Shown piece by piece: positions 22,952 through 33,405 of a stretch of DNA of 64,000 bases. The DNA is from Escallonia rubra (lineage: Eukaryota > Streptophyta > Magnoliopsida > Escalloniales > Escalloniaceae): NCBI GenBank assembly GCA_033065855.1, contig JAVXUO010000271.1, positions 434,001 to 498,000 of the forward strand. The letters are read 5' to 3'. The notes under the pieces are model-generated. The model searched no databases. It was given only the letters and a program-made list of their open reading frames with translations, and had not been told where the DNA came from. Position 1 is the first letter of the stretch. The number at the start of each line of letters is the position of its first letter. Made by a program: the position numbers and the translations under genes.

Positions 22952-23843
22952 TCAATCATTTTCAATTTGCGAATCATCTTCATCACTATCCTCGTCGCCC
23001 TCTTCTTCGTGGGACTCGTCGTCCTTTTCATCTTCTAATTCATCCTCTTCATCAGTAGACTCGGTCACATCATCTCCAACACTTTCAACATCTTCCGCGT
23101 CATCATCTACGACTTCTTCTCCCACAAGAAGTGTTGTTGGAAGAGGAAGATCGTCCTCCTCGTTGTTGACCTCAACAGGGAACAAGACACGTGGTTGGTC
23201 GGCTTGAAAGGAGTCTAGCTCACTGTCATATGTCACGGGCAATTTCTTGGACTTGATAGTTGTATACCAATGAGATTTGGGATTGGCAACGTCCTCCGCG
23301 TAAAAGACTTGTACAGCTTGACTAGCAAACACAAAGGGCTCGTCTGATGCAAGTCTTGACTTGACATTGACATCTACAATCCCTTGCGAGCTAACACGGA
23401 TTCCTCTGCTGCATGTGACATCGAACCATGTACACTTGAACATTACCAGGCGGTTTTGGGAACCCAGATATGTTAGCTCAACAATCTCATCTAACTCTCC
23501 GTAAAAATCCATGTAATTCTCGGCATAACAGTCGCCGTTGACCAAGACTCCACTGTTTTGGGTTTGTTTTGTTCGGTCATCATCTTTTACGTTAAACCTA
23601 AACTCGTTGATGATATAACCTCCGTAACAGGATGTTTGTTTGTTAGGGCCTTCGGCTAGTAATTTCAAGCAGGAGGCCACTGGTCTATCCATTGACTGAA
23701 CCTATTGTAGATGACGGTAAACATTAAGGATAAATCAGTATACTAATTGGCCACAGAACTGTATATAACACATAATATAATTTCGTTAAATAATCTTACA
23801 CGGATTGCTCCAAGTACACCACATCGATTAGGTGTTCTAACAT
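22952..23843 (-). pseudogene. CACTA TNPD-like transposase, last two exons (DUF4216)
   Basis: The 250-codon last exon (23701-22952) starts VQSMDRPVASCLKLLAEGPN and contains KQTQNSGVLV, FYGELDEIVELTY, MFKCTWFDV, FASQAVQVFYAED and WYTTIKSKKLP, the order seen in DUF4216, the C-terminal domain of CACTA TNPD transposases. A long acidic Glu/Asp tail follows. A GT donor at 23799 ends a short upstream exon reading VRTPNRCGVLGAIR, in phase with the last exon. Above it the sequence turns into a hairpin (23831-23887) and then unrelated repeats, so the catalytic core is deleted. The protein cannot be made whole here. Confidence 0.85.
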
Positions 23844-23887
23844 TCATCTAACCTTGCTCAGGAAGGTTTGACGGATGTTAGAACACC
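23831..23887. repeat. 13-bp inverted repeat at the transposase deletion edge
   Basis: GGTGTTCTAACAT (23831-23843) faces ATGTTAGAACACC (23875-23887) across a 31-bp loop. The left arm overlaps the surviving TNPD exon, so the right arm is an inverted copy of coding sequence, a typical scar of template switching during repair. Confidence 0.85.
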
Positions 23888-24156
23888 AGATCTGTATGCA
23901 CCCGGAGAAACACACGAGAACGTGTACCAAATATCCACGACATAGAACATAAAGCATGAGTCAAAATACTGTTTTATAAACAATTAGCTTTTCCAAACTG
24001 TCCAAACTGGACATCCAAAGGCTCATTACAAGGCATTACTTTGTAATGAGTACCTTTGAACGGGAACTAAGGTTTTTTATGCATGCATGTGTTCAGAAAT
24101 TGATAAGATATGCAAGAATCTTTCCGAAATATCAAAACTGCAGAATGATCGTTGCA

Positions 24157-25120
24157 TATGTTAAGGCTAATTAATGTTAATGAGGGATAGTTTCGGATGA
24201 TTATAGCTGACTAGGGTTGATTAGGACTAATTAGAGTTATGTAGTCCTAATTAGGGTTTAATTGTGCCGAGTAGTGATGATTAGTCCTAATTAGGGCTAA
24301 TTAGGCTTAATTGGGTTATGTTAGGGCTAATTAATGTTAATGAGGGCTAGTTTCGGATAATTATAGCTAATTAGGGTTGATTATGACTAATTAGGGTTTA
24401 ATTGTGCCGAGTAGTGATGATTAGTCCTAATTAGGGCTAATTAGGCTTAATTGGGTTATGTTAGGGCTAATTAATGTTAATGAGGAATAGTTTCGGATGA
24501 TTATAGCTGACTAGGGTTGATTAGGACTAATTAGAGTTATGTAGTCCTAATTAGGGTTTAATTGTGCCGAGTAGTGATGATTAGTCCTAATTAGGGCTAA
24601 TTAGGCTTAATTGGGTTATGTTAGGGCTAATTAATGTTAATGAGGGCTAGTTTCGGATAATTATAGCTAATTAGGGTTGATTATGACTAATTAGGGTTTA
24701 ATTGTGCCGAGTAGTGATGATTAGTCCTAATTAGGCTTAATTGGGTTATGTTAGAGCTAATTAATGTTAGTGAGGGCTAGTTTCGAATAATTATAGCTAA
24801 TTAGGGTTGATTAGGACTAATTAGGGTTATTTAGTCCTAATTAGGGTTTTGATGGTGCCGAGTAGTGTTGATTAGTCCTAACTAGCGCTAATTAGGCGTA
24901 ATTGGGTTATGTTAGTGCAAATTATGACTAATTAGGCTAACTACAATCAATATGCGCATAATTGGGTTCATTTGGGCTAATTTGAGGTAATTACAGCTAA
25001 TTTGAATTTTATCAGGTTCTTAGGGTTAATTAAAACTAATTAGGCTCGTTAGAGCTAATTAGGGTTAATTGATTTACTAAAATATTGTTAATCAGGACTA
25101 ATTAGGGCTAATTATAGCCA
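24157..25120. repeat. Tandem array with 300-bp higher-order unit
   Basis: Monomers of about 160 and 140 bp alternate, so 24157-24456 repeats almost exactly as 24457-24756; further decayed copies run to about 25120. The base motif is CTAATTAGGG or its variants, and markers such as TGCCGAGTAGTGATGATTAG and GAGG(A/G)ATAGTTTCGGATGA show the dimer structure. No coding potential. It occupies the space of the missing transposase exons. Confidence 0.9.
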
Positions 25121-25257
25121 GCGCTGGAGCCACGATTAGATTCCAGGGGGTGCATGCTAAAAATGTCGCATTAACCTAACTAACCTAAATTTAATGCACA
25201 TTCAACAACCTCAATTCCGACACCTCATATAGGGTGTCGATATGGTGTCCGATACGT

Positions 25258-25390
25258 TTCTGACACCTCCGGACACGTGTCAGACACATACCGACACGTG
25301 TCTGACACATACCGACACGTGTCCGACGCCTTTGGACACGTGTCCGACGCCTCCGGACACGTGTCCGATGCCCAGCGACACGCACCTCCG
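25258..25390. repeat. 21-bp tandem repeat carrying five G-box palindromes
   Basis: CACGTG occurs at 25274, 25295, 25316, 25337 and 25358, exactly 21 bp apart, each inside GACACGTGTC. Between them are AGACACATACC or CGACGCCTCC spacers. CACGTG is the G-box bound by bHLH and bZIP factors. Frames here on both strands (Arg- or Thr-rich) only reflect the period of 21. Confidence 0.92.
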
Positions 25391-25477
25391 GACACATCGG
25401 CATACGTTAATTTGTTTTCTAAATGTCGGACACCGTCGATCAGACGTGGTGTCCGTGTCTGCGCTAACTAACAGGTA

Positions 25478-25790
25478 TCTCAATCCAATTGGGTCCCATC
25501 CTCCGTCAACAATCTCAATTCTCAATTCTCAAATGCTCAACGCAATAAAAATTAACAAAAATCACACATTCAATCCAATTGGGTCCCATCCTCCGTCAAT
25601 AATCTCAATATCTCAAATGCTCAATGCACAATTAACAATCTAAAATCATCAATTAACAACCTAAAATCATCAATTCATAATCGCAATTACTTCAAATGCA
25701 CAGCTAATAACCTAAAATCATCGATCAATAATCACAATTATAAAACGCACAATTAACAACCTAAAATTATCAAACAAATGAGCAATGTTC
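25478..25790. repeat. Short tandem duplications
   Basis: ATCCAATTGGGTCCCATCCT appears at about 25483 and 25575 as part of a 95-bp duplication. AACCTAAAATCATCAAT units repeat from 25640 to 25765. No gene. Confidence 0.75.
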
Positions 25791-25839
25791 AAATTTTTTA
25801 AAAAATGTTCAAAATTCACATATCCGATGCGCTTGAATT

Positions 25840-26236
25840 ATTTCAATTTAGGGTTCGATTGTATTAGGACATTCAATTTAGGGTTCAATTAGTTTCATTT
25901 AGGGTTCGGTTCGATTAGGGCATTCAATTTATGGTTCAATTACTTCAATTTAGGTACAATTAGGGGGTTCTATTGATTCAATTTAGGGTTCGGTTAATTT
26001 GAGGCATTAAATTTAGGATTCAATTAGTTCAATTTAGGGTTCAATTAGGGGGTTCTATTGATTCAATTTAGGGTTCGGTTGATTTGAGGCATTCAATTTA
26101 GGGTTCAATTAGTTCAATTTAGGGTTCGGTTGGATTAGGGGGTTCAATTTGGGGTTCAATTAGGGTTCGGTTAGATTGGGGCAATCAATTTAGGGTTCAA
26201 TTAGTTCAATTTAGGGTTCGGTTTAGGGTTTAGGGT
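25840..26236. repeat. Degenerate TTTAGGG-containing minisatellite
   Basis: Units of CAATTTAGGGTTCAATTAG and CAATTTAGGGTTCGGTT repeat many times and end in GGTTTAGGGTTTAGGG. TTTAGGG is the plant telomere motif, but here it sits in a longer unit, so this is telomere-like rather than a telomere remnant. Confidence 0.8.
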
Positions 26237-26403
26237 AGTTAACTTCATCGTTATGTGCATGCTGCTGGCAAACAAATAATCAACGTCTGCTTTTGAGTAT
26301 ACTTCACCTAACTCTTTAAGACTCTCACAAATGTTGACAAACCCCTGACCACCTCTTAGTTCGTCTAGAATCTTGTATTATTCACATAACGATGAAGTTA
26401 ACT
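26237..26403. repeat. Perfect 21-bp inverted repeat with 125-bp loop
   Basis: AGTTAACTTCATCGTTATGTG at 26237-26257 is exactly reversed at 26383-26403. The arms carry no substitutions. The left arm abuts the end of the telomere-like minisatellite. Confidence 0.92.
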
Positions 26404-27150
26404 ATCTATATATCTTTGAGTGTGTGCATTGTGTTTATGCTGACCTGATTGCTTGCGGCCTTGCGAATGCTGAATGTCCCTTCCCCCTACCCCACCTACC
26501 CCACCACGTGTGTGTCCAAATTAACTCTAGGGACGTGTCAAGACAGCATCAATTGAATGGTAATGGAAACAATATAAAGTGATCAGGTGAGCTGGGTTGC
26601 ACTGTCAATGCTCGAGGTGAATTAACACTCCTATCCGACAGAAATTTTTGTCGAGTGACAGGTCTTGGATTATCAATCAATTACCCTAACCCGAACATAC
26701 TCCTCGAGGTGAAAAGCCCTTCAGACTGGGGGCACAACAACAGGAAGGCCGCGGAGCAATACAATGTCACGCATTACTGCAATTTTACCCGGCGTAAAAG
26801 CAAGTAAAGCCACGTAAAGAACAGATTGGTTTCAGATGGTAATGGTTTAATGGTAATGGTAATGGAAAATTGCATTTGAAAGCATAGAAAGTGCTTGAAT
26901 TAAGGTTAGATGTAACATACTTGGGCTGATTTGAAGATGGGCGGCGCGGTTGTGGTGGCGGCGCAGCAGTGGTGGTGGCGGTCCTTCGGTTTTGAAGATG
27001 GGCGGCAGTGGCGGCGTCGGAGGCGGTGGCAGGATATATTCCGTCGGGGGCTAGGTTGCCGAGGATGGCGACGGAGGATAAATCGCCGGTGAGAGAGAGA
27101 GAGAGCAACGGGAGAAAGAAAAGAAGAAGGGGATCTGATCTATTTAAGGC
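26404..27150 (-). other. Leader region of the 7-kb CACTA transcript
   Basis: No domain recognised. The minus-strand frame at 26785-27207 (140 codons) is Pro/Ala-rich in its middle and begins in subterminal repeats; it may be leader. A GA microsatellite lies at 27091-27105. The transcript of the minus-strand genes would start in this region. Confidence 0.35.
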
Positions 27151-27463
27151 AGTGCCCGACGGAAAATACCCGTCGGTAAAAGTCCGTCGGCAAAACCCTA
27201 CTTTCACCGACGGGTATTTTTACCGACGGAATTATTCCGTTGTTAAATAGTTTTACCGACGGAACACACCCGTCGGTAAAAGTTCGTCGGCAAAACCCGA
27301 CTTTCACCGACGGTTATTTTTACGGACGGAATTATTCCGTCGTTAAATAGTTTTACCGACGGACTTTACCCGACGGGTTTATTCCGTCGCTGAAAACACT
27401 TTTAGAGACGGAATTTTGTCCGTCGCTAAAAGTCCGTCGCTAATTCCCTTTTTTCTTGTAGTG
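27150..27463 (-). repeat. Subterminal repeats, right end of the 7-kb CACTA
   Basis: TTTTACCGACGG, CCGTCGGTAAAA and, nearest the end, TTAGCGACGG motifs in both orientations; a 120-bp block (CCCGTCGGTAAAAGTCCGTC and following) is tandemly duplicated at 27167 and 27268. Confidence 0.85.
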
Positions 27464-27825
27464 AAAATAAGCGTCAAACTCAACAATCATGAGATTAAGC
27501 AGCAGAGTAAAAAACTAAAAATTGAAAACAGGTCTTAACCTCATTTTTCCCCGTGAGGACCGGTTTCCCTTGCAAAAGTTCAGAGAATACACAAACAACT
27601 GACCACATGTCAAGCTAATTTACCAAGCAGCAAGTCTGGAGGTTTTGTCATCTAGCTATAAAGGCTTGCTTGGGTTGGCAGATGGGAGACATGGGTTTGG
27701 GGAATGAAGACCATTTGAACCTGAAAGTTTACTGTAAAAAGAAAATCTCTGAAGTCTGACAAGCTAATTTTTTTCTCATAGTTTTGTGCATTGAAAATTG
27801 CTACTTTACAATTCAATCACGAAAC

Positions 27826-27867
<42 letters not shown>

Positions 27868-28430
27868 CTAAAAAGCTAATTTACAATTCACGATTGAATC
27901 TGAAACTATGAAATACGGACCATATAATCATAATCGTCATGTCCCTCTCTTGATCTACCGATTTACAACAATAAATAAGAAAACATAGCAGGATTTGGAA
28001 TCAAATTGTGGCAATAATTTCTCATCACGCGAACACAATTTACGAAGAAAACAAAATAAAAAGCACGGCAGTAGAAGAGTAGATAAGCTAATTAACCTGG
28101 ATGTAGTGGAGGTGGCGGTGATAGTGGATGGTGGACGGTGGTGGCCGATCAACTCCAGACTCTAGTCTTCATGGACATGGTGGTTACGTGGTGTGGTGAC
28201 GACGGTGAAGGTAGACGGACCGTGGAGGACTGGAGGTGATGGTTACGGTCTTCGGACAAGGTTGAAGTGGATGGGTTTGGTCAAGTGTTAGGTGGTTGTA
28301 ACAGTGGTGGGTGGCCGCCTGTTAGGTGGTCGCGAGGTTTTTGGCCGTGGGGGGCTAACGGGGGAGAGGGAGAGAAGATCAGAAGAAAGGAGGCAATTGC
28401 GGGTAGCTCGGCAGAGACTGAGAGCCCGTT
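27464..28430. other. Intergenic DNA, no gene recognised
   Basis: A pure (AT)n run at 27829-27863. A GGTGG-rich stretch at 28100-28370 looks like the leader of a minus-strand transcript, and the minus-strand frame at 27955-28152 has no recognisable features. Confidence 0.4.
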
Positions 28431-29032
28431 TGGGATCAATTAAAAAAAATTAGCTTAAATTTTAATCGGTTTTCAAAATTTAATTTAATTAGAATCAGTT
28501 TGTTTGGTAAAAATAATTATAAACTAGATTAAAAAGTGTTTGGATAAAAAGTACTTAAATCAGTTTCACTATGACAAAAAGATCCTAGAGGACACTCAAT
28601 AAATAATTTTCTAATATCCAAGCAATGTTAACATAACTTTTATTCGTAAGTAACTATAATGCCCAAATAAATTATTAAAATAACTATTTTCACACTACAG
28701 AAGTTGTTACTTTTTTATTTTAAATTAAAAACACAAACAATCTCATGTTATTGCTTATAGTACGATAATATTCCCAAATTAAAAATAAAGTTTATCTTAA
28801 GCACAAAAAAAAAATTATCTAGCTGTAAGAGAAGAGTTTAACAATAAGGGAAGAGATAAACTCCAGAAACTATATAAGATAATTAATTAAGGAGTATGAG
28901 AGGTCTTTTGTGAAAAATATGGGGATAGGATGATAAATTAGAAGGTCAAACCTGATTATGAAAAAGTGATTATTTCATAATCCTCACTTTTGAGGATTAT
29001 AGATTAAATCAGTTTTTAGCTTCTGGAGATGG

Positions 29033-29034
<2 letters not shown>
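28431..29034. mobile_element. Possible MITE starting GAGCCCGTTTGG
   Basis: GAGCCCGTTTGGGATCAATT at 28431 is a frequent start of PIF- or hAT-type MITEs, and the following 600 bp are AT-rich and non-coding. The right end appears lost in the TA microsatellite from 29035, so neither the inverted repeat nor a target duplication can be proved. Confidence 0.4.

Positions 29035-29094
<60 letters not shown>
29035..29094. repeat. (TA)n microsatellite, 60 bp
   Basis: Uninterrupted TA run directly left of the hairpin MITE; a shorter TA run follows it at 29298-29313. Confidence 0.95.
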
Positions 29095-29097
<3 letters not shown>

Positions 29098-29297
29098 GTC
29101 GTGATCCATTGCTAGCGCGATTTGGCCGTTTGCAACATAATGTAGCGGACGATAATTTACCGTCCGCTACATTATGTTGCGGACGGTAAAAAAATTGTTG
29201 TTGTGGCGCGCAATCTGGTCATCCATTCTTGCGCGTGGACGGCCAGATTGCGCTAGCAACTTGGGTTGAGTTGCTAGCGTTAGCAATGGATCAGCTC
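29095..29297. mobile_element. Fold-back MITE inside a TA microsatellite
   Basis: Left end GGGTCGTGATCCATTGCTAG and right end (reverse) GAGCTGATCCATTGCTAACG are inverted repeats, followed inward by a GCGATTTGGCCGT / GCAATCTGGCCGT pair. The centre is a perfect 20-bp hairpin: GCAACATAATGTAGCGGACG (29132-29151) and its reverse complement (29161-29180) with a 9-base loop. TA repeats on both sides hide the target duplication. The whole element can fold as one long stem, a good source of small RNAs. Confidence 0.8.
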
Positions 29298-29389
29298 AAT
29301 ATATATATATATAGTTTTAGAACTTGAAGCCAACGACTGGAAAAATAGATACACAAATATTCTTCAAAAACAGCAGTCGTCACAACCCA

Positions 29390-30760
29390 CTATTTTCGGG
29401 GTTAAAAGAATAGCTAGTCTGACTCTGCAGGTAGTCGGTAAAGACAAAACAAATCCTATGAGGGCTAGTATCTTGCCCAAAGATGGAACAAAACTGTAAT
29501 ACAAAAGTTTTTAAATAAACTACCTGGTGCTTTAGGCAGGGAAATACATAATCAATACAATCAATGGTTAACAACCAGTAAAACTTCTAATCCTTCTTTA
29601 GGAGGAGTTTTTGAATTTGTTATTAATATATTAGTTGAAAAATGCACAAACATTCAAATATCCATATAATTGAAGAATGAAACAAGTTTTTGCAAAGAGA
29701 TTTATACTCCACAACATTATGGTCAAGAAGAACTTAGACCACGATACACTAGAAAACCATTTTTGGAACCCCTAACGATTTAATAAATAGAACATAATAC
29801 AAACATATCTAACAAAGAGAAAGATATTAGTTCAGATATAGAAGAATTAAGCAAAAAAATTAGAAAACATTACTATAGACAAGCCTAAAACTATCAAAAC
29901 ACAAGAAAGTTGGAAATTTTTAATCTATGATAAGAAACAACATATTAGGGAGAGGAACTATAGAGGACAGAAATAGAACAGAAGTACTAGCTACTGAAAC
30001 AGAAGAAGAAATGAAAATGCAGTCGGAAACAGAGTTCTTAGATTATTTAGAACTCCACCTTCACCTATAGCCTCAAACATTACTAGCACTCGAAGCAAAA
30101 AATTAGAAAACATTACTATATACAAGCCTAAAACTATCAAAACACAAGAAAATTGGAAATTTTTAATCTATGATAAGAAACAATAGTAGACACATATTAG
30201 GGAGAAGAAACATGAACGAAATAAAAGACTTAGATATAATTTAATAAACATAGGATACGGGAAATAGTATTCCTAGTCCAGTTCCACAGGTGACTGGTAA
30301 TGGCGAGCCAAATCCTGAGACCCCTGACCGTTTGAGAAGAACGGAAAGAAGAAGAAAACAACACAAAGAAGCAAGAAGAAAAGTCGTAGTAGAAAATTAT
30401 AAAAAAACAAGTTTCAGAGGCAATTATTAACATGTTGTATGAAGCAAATCTTCCTAAAGGACCCAATAAGGACCGCAAGGATGACTCAGTTTCTGTAAGT
30501 CAGATTGAAAATGAAGACAATAATTCCAGTTCCAGTCCTGCATAAGCAAAGTTACTTCTTCAAATGCTTGAAGACAAAAAATTGTTAAAGAGAAACAGCC
30601 TAGGCAACCTTTATTTCAAGACAAACTATCTTCAGACAACTTTCGGCGAACAACTTTATGAAAAGAAGACAAGACCGCTTTAAAGATTTTCAGAAAAGAA
30701 GAAGATAGACAAAGCTACTTGAAGACAACTGTTGAATAAAGGACAAACTTTATTTCAAAG
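29390..30760 (+). pseudogene. Scrambled viral fragments: coat, ORF3/movement and 3' pieces
   Basis: In order: a block with TATCTTGCCCAAAGAT (also at 33536), a coat-protein piece (29500-29760, parallel to 38910-39050), an ORF3 end (29840-29940), a movement-domain piece (29940-30060), a second ORF3 end (30090-30185), a stretch encoding SIPSPVPQVTGNGEPNPETP (30262-30322, also at 33676) and a 3' region up to the promoter. Joins are abrupt and mid-codon, so nothing here is functional. Confidence 0.75.
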
Positions 30761-30881
30761 CACTATTTACTTTAAGACTTTTAAAAAAGTTATTTGTAAT
30801 GTAGTCCTTTAAGTAACATATAGTAGGACATCTGTAAAAGCAGGCAATCATATAAATTCCCTATTCTTAGCTTTCTTTGCT

Positions 30882-30890
30882 TATAAATAG
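30882..30890 (+). promoter_or_regulatory. TATA box of the viral promoter
   Basis: TATAAATAG stands about 720 bp before the primer binding site, the usual place of the genomic promoter and long leader in caulimovirids. AAGACAA-like repeats upstream (30620-30730) could be enhancer elements; this is inference. Confidence 0.6.
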
Positions 30891-31610
30891 GTTGTAAATT
30901 CATTTGTACAAGCAAGCGATCAGAAATCAAGAAAATTTCAATCAAAAAAGTTATCATCTCTTTCCATGCTCTACCACTCTATTCAAGCTCAGTTTCAAGT
31001 AAGATCTTTTATCTTTACTAAGCTCTTAGCTATACTGAGGTGAACACGCTCTTGCAGTGAAAGACATTCTATGAATTGAAAGAAAGTATCTTAAGTTTAT
31101 TACGATAAGGAACGGCTTAATATAGTCACAATTTAGAGATCATATGGCATTTACTTATCTTCTGAGAAACTCTGTTCATTTTGTTTTTAAAATGATTATG
31201 CTTACCTCTAGACCATTAGCTAGATTTTAATCGATTATGCTTTCTCAAAGAACTTTCATAGTTACCCTAAAGATTTAACGAAAGTGGGAGCGAGTCGTTT
31301 AAGGTTATTTGTCGAGTGATGGCATTTGAAAACCTGTAAACTAACGCATGCCCTGAGTTTTTTCCGAAGGTATACCTTGATAGTTCAAAATAGCATCCTG
31401 AGGTTTTATCTAGTTAAAGTCTTATCTGGCATTCTGAAGTTTTGAAAACAAAACTAAAAACCTGACTCTCTCTCTCTTATTCTAGTTTTTGCCATAGTTT
31501 CTCTAAATCTTCTCTCTATTCCGTTGCGTTTTTGTCTTTGCTATTCTTTTACCAAAGATGGCTATGGTCTAACTGGGGACTTTGTTTTCCGGTCAAACCC
31601 CCTTCCATAT

Positions 31611-31623
31611 TGGTATCAGAGCC
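31611..31623 (+). other. tRNA-Met primer binding site
   Basis: TGGTATCAGAGCC is the standard initiator-tRNA site where minus-strand DNA synthesis starts in caulimovirids and many copia elements. It lies 100 bp before ORF1, which fits a caulimovirid. Confidence 0.85.
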
Positions 31624-31721
31624 ATATGACTTTAATAGTCTTATTGATTCTGATGAGATAATTATCTAATAAAGGAGAATGTCTAAGTAACCCATAGCAA
31701 GTAAGCCCTTTTATTTAAAGA

Positions 31722-32172
31722 ATGAGCAATTCATTTTCTTTTAATGATCTTGCTAGTTATGAAGTAGATTATGAAGAATTTAGCAGATTCTATACAGCTT
31801 TAGACTTAATAGAATACACAAACGATAGAATTAGATTTTATATAGCAGAAGATACAATAAGGTTAAGATATTGCCCTTTACAACATTATATCCGATTCTT
31901 TTTAGATATAGACTCTCTAGTACTAGATCTAAACAATTATCTAAAACATTTAGTAGGTTTTTATATACACCTTACAGACATGGATAATAATAGCTATTAT
32001 CATAATGAATATCTTAGACAAATAACTGAAAGGCATGAGGAAAATGCTTTAGAAAACATAACAAATCATATAAATAGAAAACAACAACGAAAACAATGAA
32101 GATGAAGATAGTGATTATGCTTGGGATGAAGAGGCCTTGGCCAACTTAGACAACACTTTAGGAGGGGTATAA
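31722..32172 (+). pseudogene. Viral ORF1, copy A, frameshifted
   Basis: Starts ATGAGCAATTC and stays open for 125 codons, rich in Tyr, Asp and Leu. Near 32070 it loses frame relative to copy B; the acidic C-terminal part follows in another frame and ends at GGGGTATAA, 8 bp before the ORF2 start. I do not recognise a family domain; its place is that of the first small ORF of badnavirus-like genomes. Confidence 0.65.
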
Positions 32173-32180
32173 ATTTTATG

Positions 32181-32532
32181 CCTTTAAAGAAACCTGATTA
32201 TTTGAATTTACAAATTGACACAAAAAGTCTAAAAACAATTAGAGAAAACTTAGACTTCAAAAGGATAGCATAAAACAAATCAATAACAAGAAAAAGATAG
32301 GTCATTCTAAGCAAGATATTATTAGTATCCTAGAAAACATTAAAGAAAAACCAAAACAAATAGAAGCTAAAGCAGAGATACTTCTAGAAAAAAATAAATA
32401 AACAATCTATAGAATTTAAAAATGAACTAGACAAATTGAAATTAAGAATCGAAAGTTTAGAGAAAGCAGAATAATAAGTTATAAGATAATCCCATACATT
32501 ATTTTAAAATACAAGGCTTAGAATACAAATGA
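32181..32532 (+). pseudogene. Viral ORF2, copy A, frameshifted
   Basis: Same gene as the intact copy at 35846-36199, but with indels near 32257, 32390 and 32465 that stop the frame after about 30 codons. Its last bases still overlap the ORF3 start as ATGA. Confidence 0.75.
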
Positions 32533-32861
32533 GTAGTTCAAAAGACTACGAAGAAAATATCGATTATAAACAAATCATTATAGAACGTAATAAATACTTA
32601 ACTCCATCTGAAGGCATATCTAAAAATGTGTTAGGAACCCCTAATGATTTAATAAATAGAAAGCAAAATAATATTATTATAATGTTACTCATAACTGGTC
32701 TAGAAAAAATAAATAAACTAGAACAGAATACAAACATAAAAAACAAAGAGAAAGATATAGAAGAATTAATCAAAAAATTAGAAAACATTACTATAGACAA
32801 GCCAAAAACTATCAAAACACAAGAAAATTGGAAATTTTTAATCTATGATAAGAAACAATAG
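32529..32861 (+). CDS. Viral ORF3, copy A, 110 codons, intact
   Basis: Begins at the ATG that overlaps the ORF2 stop (ATGA), an arrangement used for coupled or leaky translation in badnavirus-like genomes. The protein is Lys/Asn/Ile-rich and mostly helical, with a probable coiled coil (LEKINKLEQNTNIKNKEKD). It ends KKQ-stop, and the movement-domain frame starts at an ATG 17 bases earlier (32845) in another phase. The same stop recurs in the copies ending near 30185, 36535 and 36775. Function unknown; possibly a separate small viral gene or a decayed polyprotein N terminus. Confidence 0.6.
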   Translation: MSSSKDYEENIDYKQIIIERNKYLTPSEGISKNVLGTPNDLINRKQNNIIIMLLITGLEKINKLEQNTNIKNKEKDIEELIKKLENITIDKPKTIKTQENWKFLIYDKKQ

Positions 32862-33405
32862 TAGACACATATTAGGGAGAGGAACCATAGAAGACAGAAA
32901 CAGAACATAAGTACTAGCTACTGAAACAAGAAGAAGAAATGAAAATGCAGTTAGAAACAGAGTTCTTAGATTATTTAGAACTCCACCTTCACCTATAGCC
33001 TCACTAGAACAAATAGTTGATATAGATAGACAAATTGAGCAATTCAGGCAAAACAGATTATACTTAACTTCTCCACAAATTTTATATCAACACAATGCTA
33101 CTATAAGCCAAACAAGATTATTTATGCATTATAGTGAAACTCAAAATAGATGCATAGGAGAAGATGTAGTAAGTATAAACATAATTAAACCTGAATCTGA
33201 ACAAGAATTAATTAGAGGAAACTTTAATTTAACACATATAGGTTTATTTGTAATAGGTATAAAAGGTTTAACAAGAAGAGACATTGGCGCTAAAGTCTTT
33301 CTAGCCATAGTAGACGATAGATTCTCCAGTGAACAAGCAATAATAGGAGCCATAGAAGTAGACATGAACAACAATGGTTGCATATTTTACTGCGCACCAA
33401 AATAA
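32845..33405 (+). pseudogene. Viral movement-protein domain, copy A
   Basis: Holds RGTIEDR near the start and TRLFMHYSETQ, NLTHIGLFVIGIKGL and EQAIIGAIEVDM further on, features of caulimovirid cell-to-cell movement domains. An in-frame TAA near 32908 breaks it, and the end after the FYCAPK segment is a deletion joint. Not functional. Confidence 0.75.

Larger units (their letters stand above)
20497..27463 (-). mobile_element. 7-kb CACTA (En/Spm) transposon, defective
   Basis: Left end CACTACAACAAAACAG (20497); right end CTTTTTTCTTGTAGTG (to 27463); target duplication AAA on both sides (20494-20496 and 27464-27466). Subterminal TTAGCGACGG repeats fill both ends, with TTTTACCGACGG variants on the right. 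Genes run on the minus strand: the last exons of a TNPD-like transposase, then a complete five-exon accessory gene. The transposase core and its upstream exons are missing; their place (24100-26240) is taken by tandem arrays. The element could be mobile only with help from another copy. Confidence 0.92.

Noticed and set aside
24157..25120. CTAATTAGGG array as a telomere remnant
   Set aside because: The motif is not TTTAGGG in register and the period is 140-160 bp; it is a satellite-like array.
25242..25643. 133-codon Thr/Pro/Asp-rich frame
   Set aside because: A by-product of the 21-bp G-box repeat and following duplications.
31611..31623. TGGTATCAGAGCC as part of a tRNA gene
   Set aside because: Only the 3'-end complement is present; no cloverleaf, A box or B box around it. 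It is a primer binding site.
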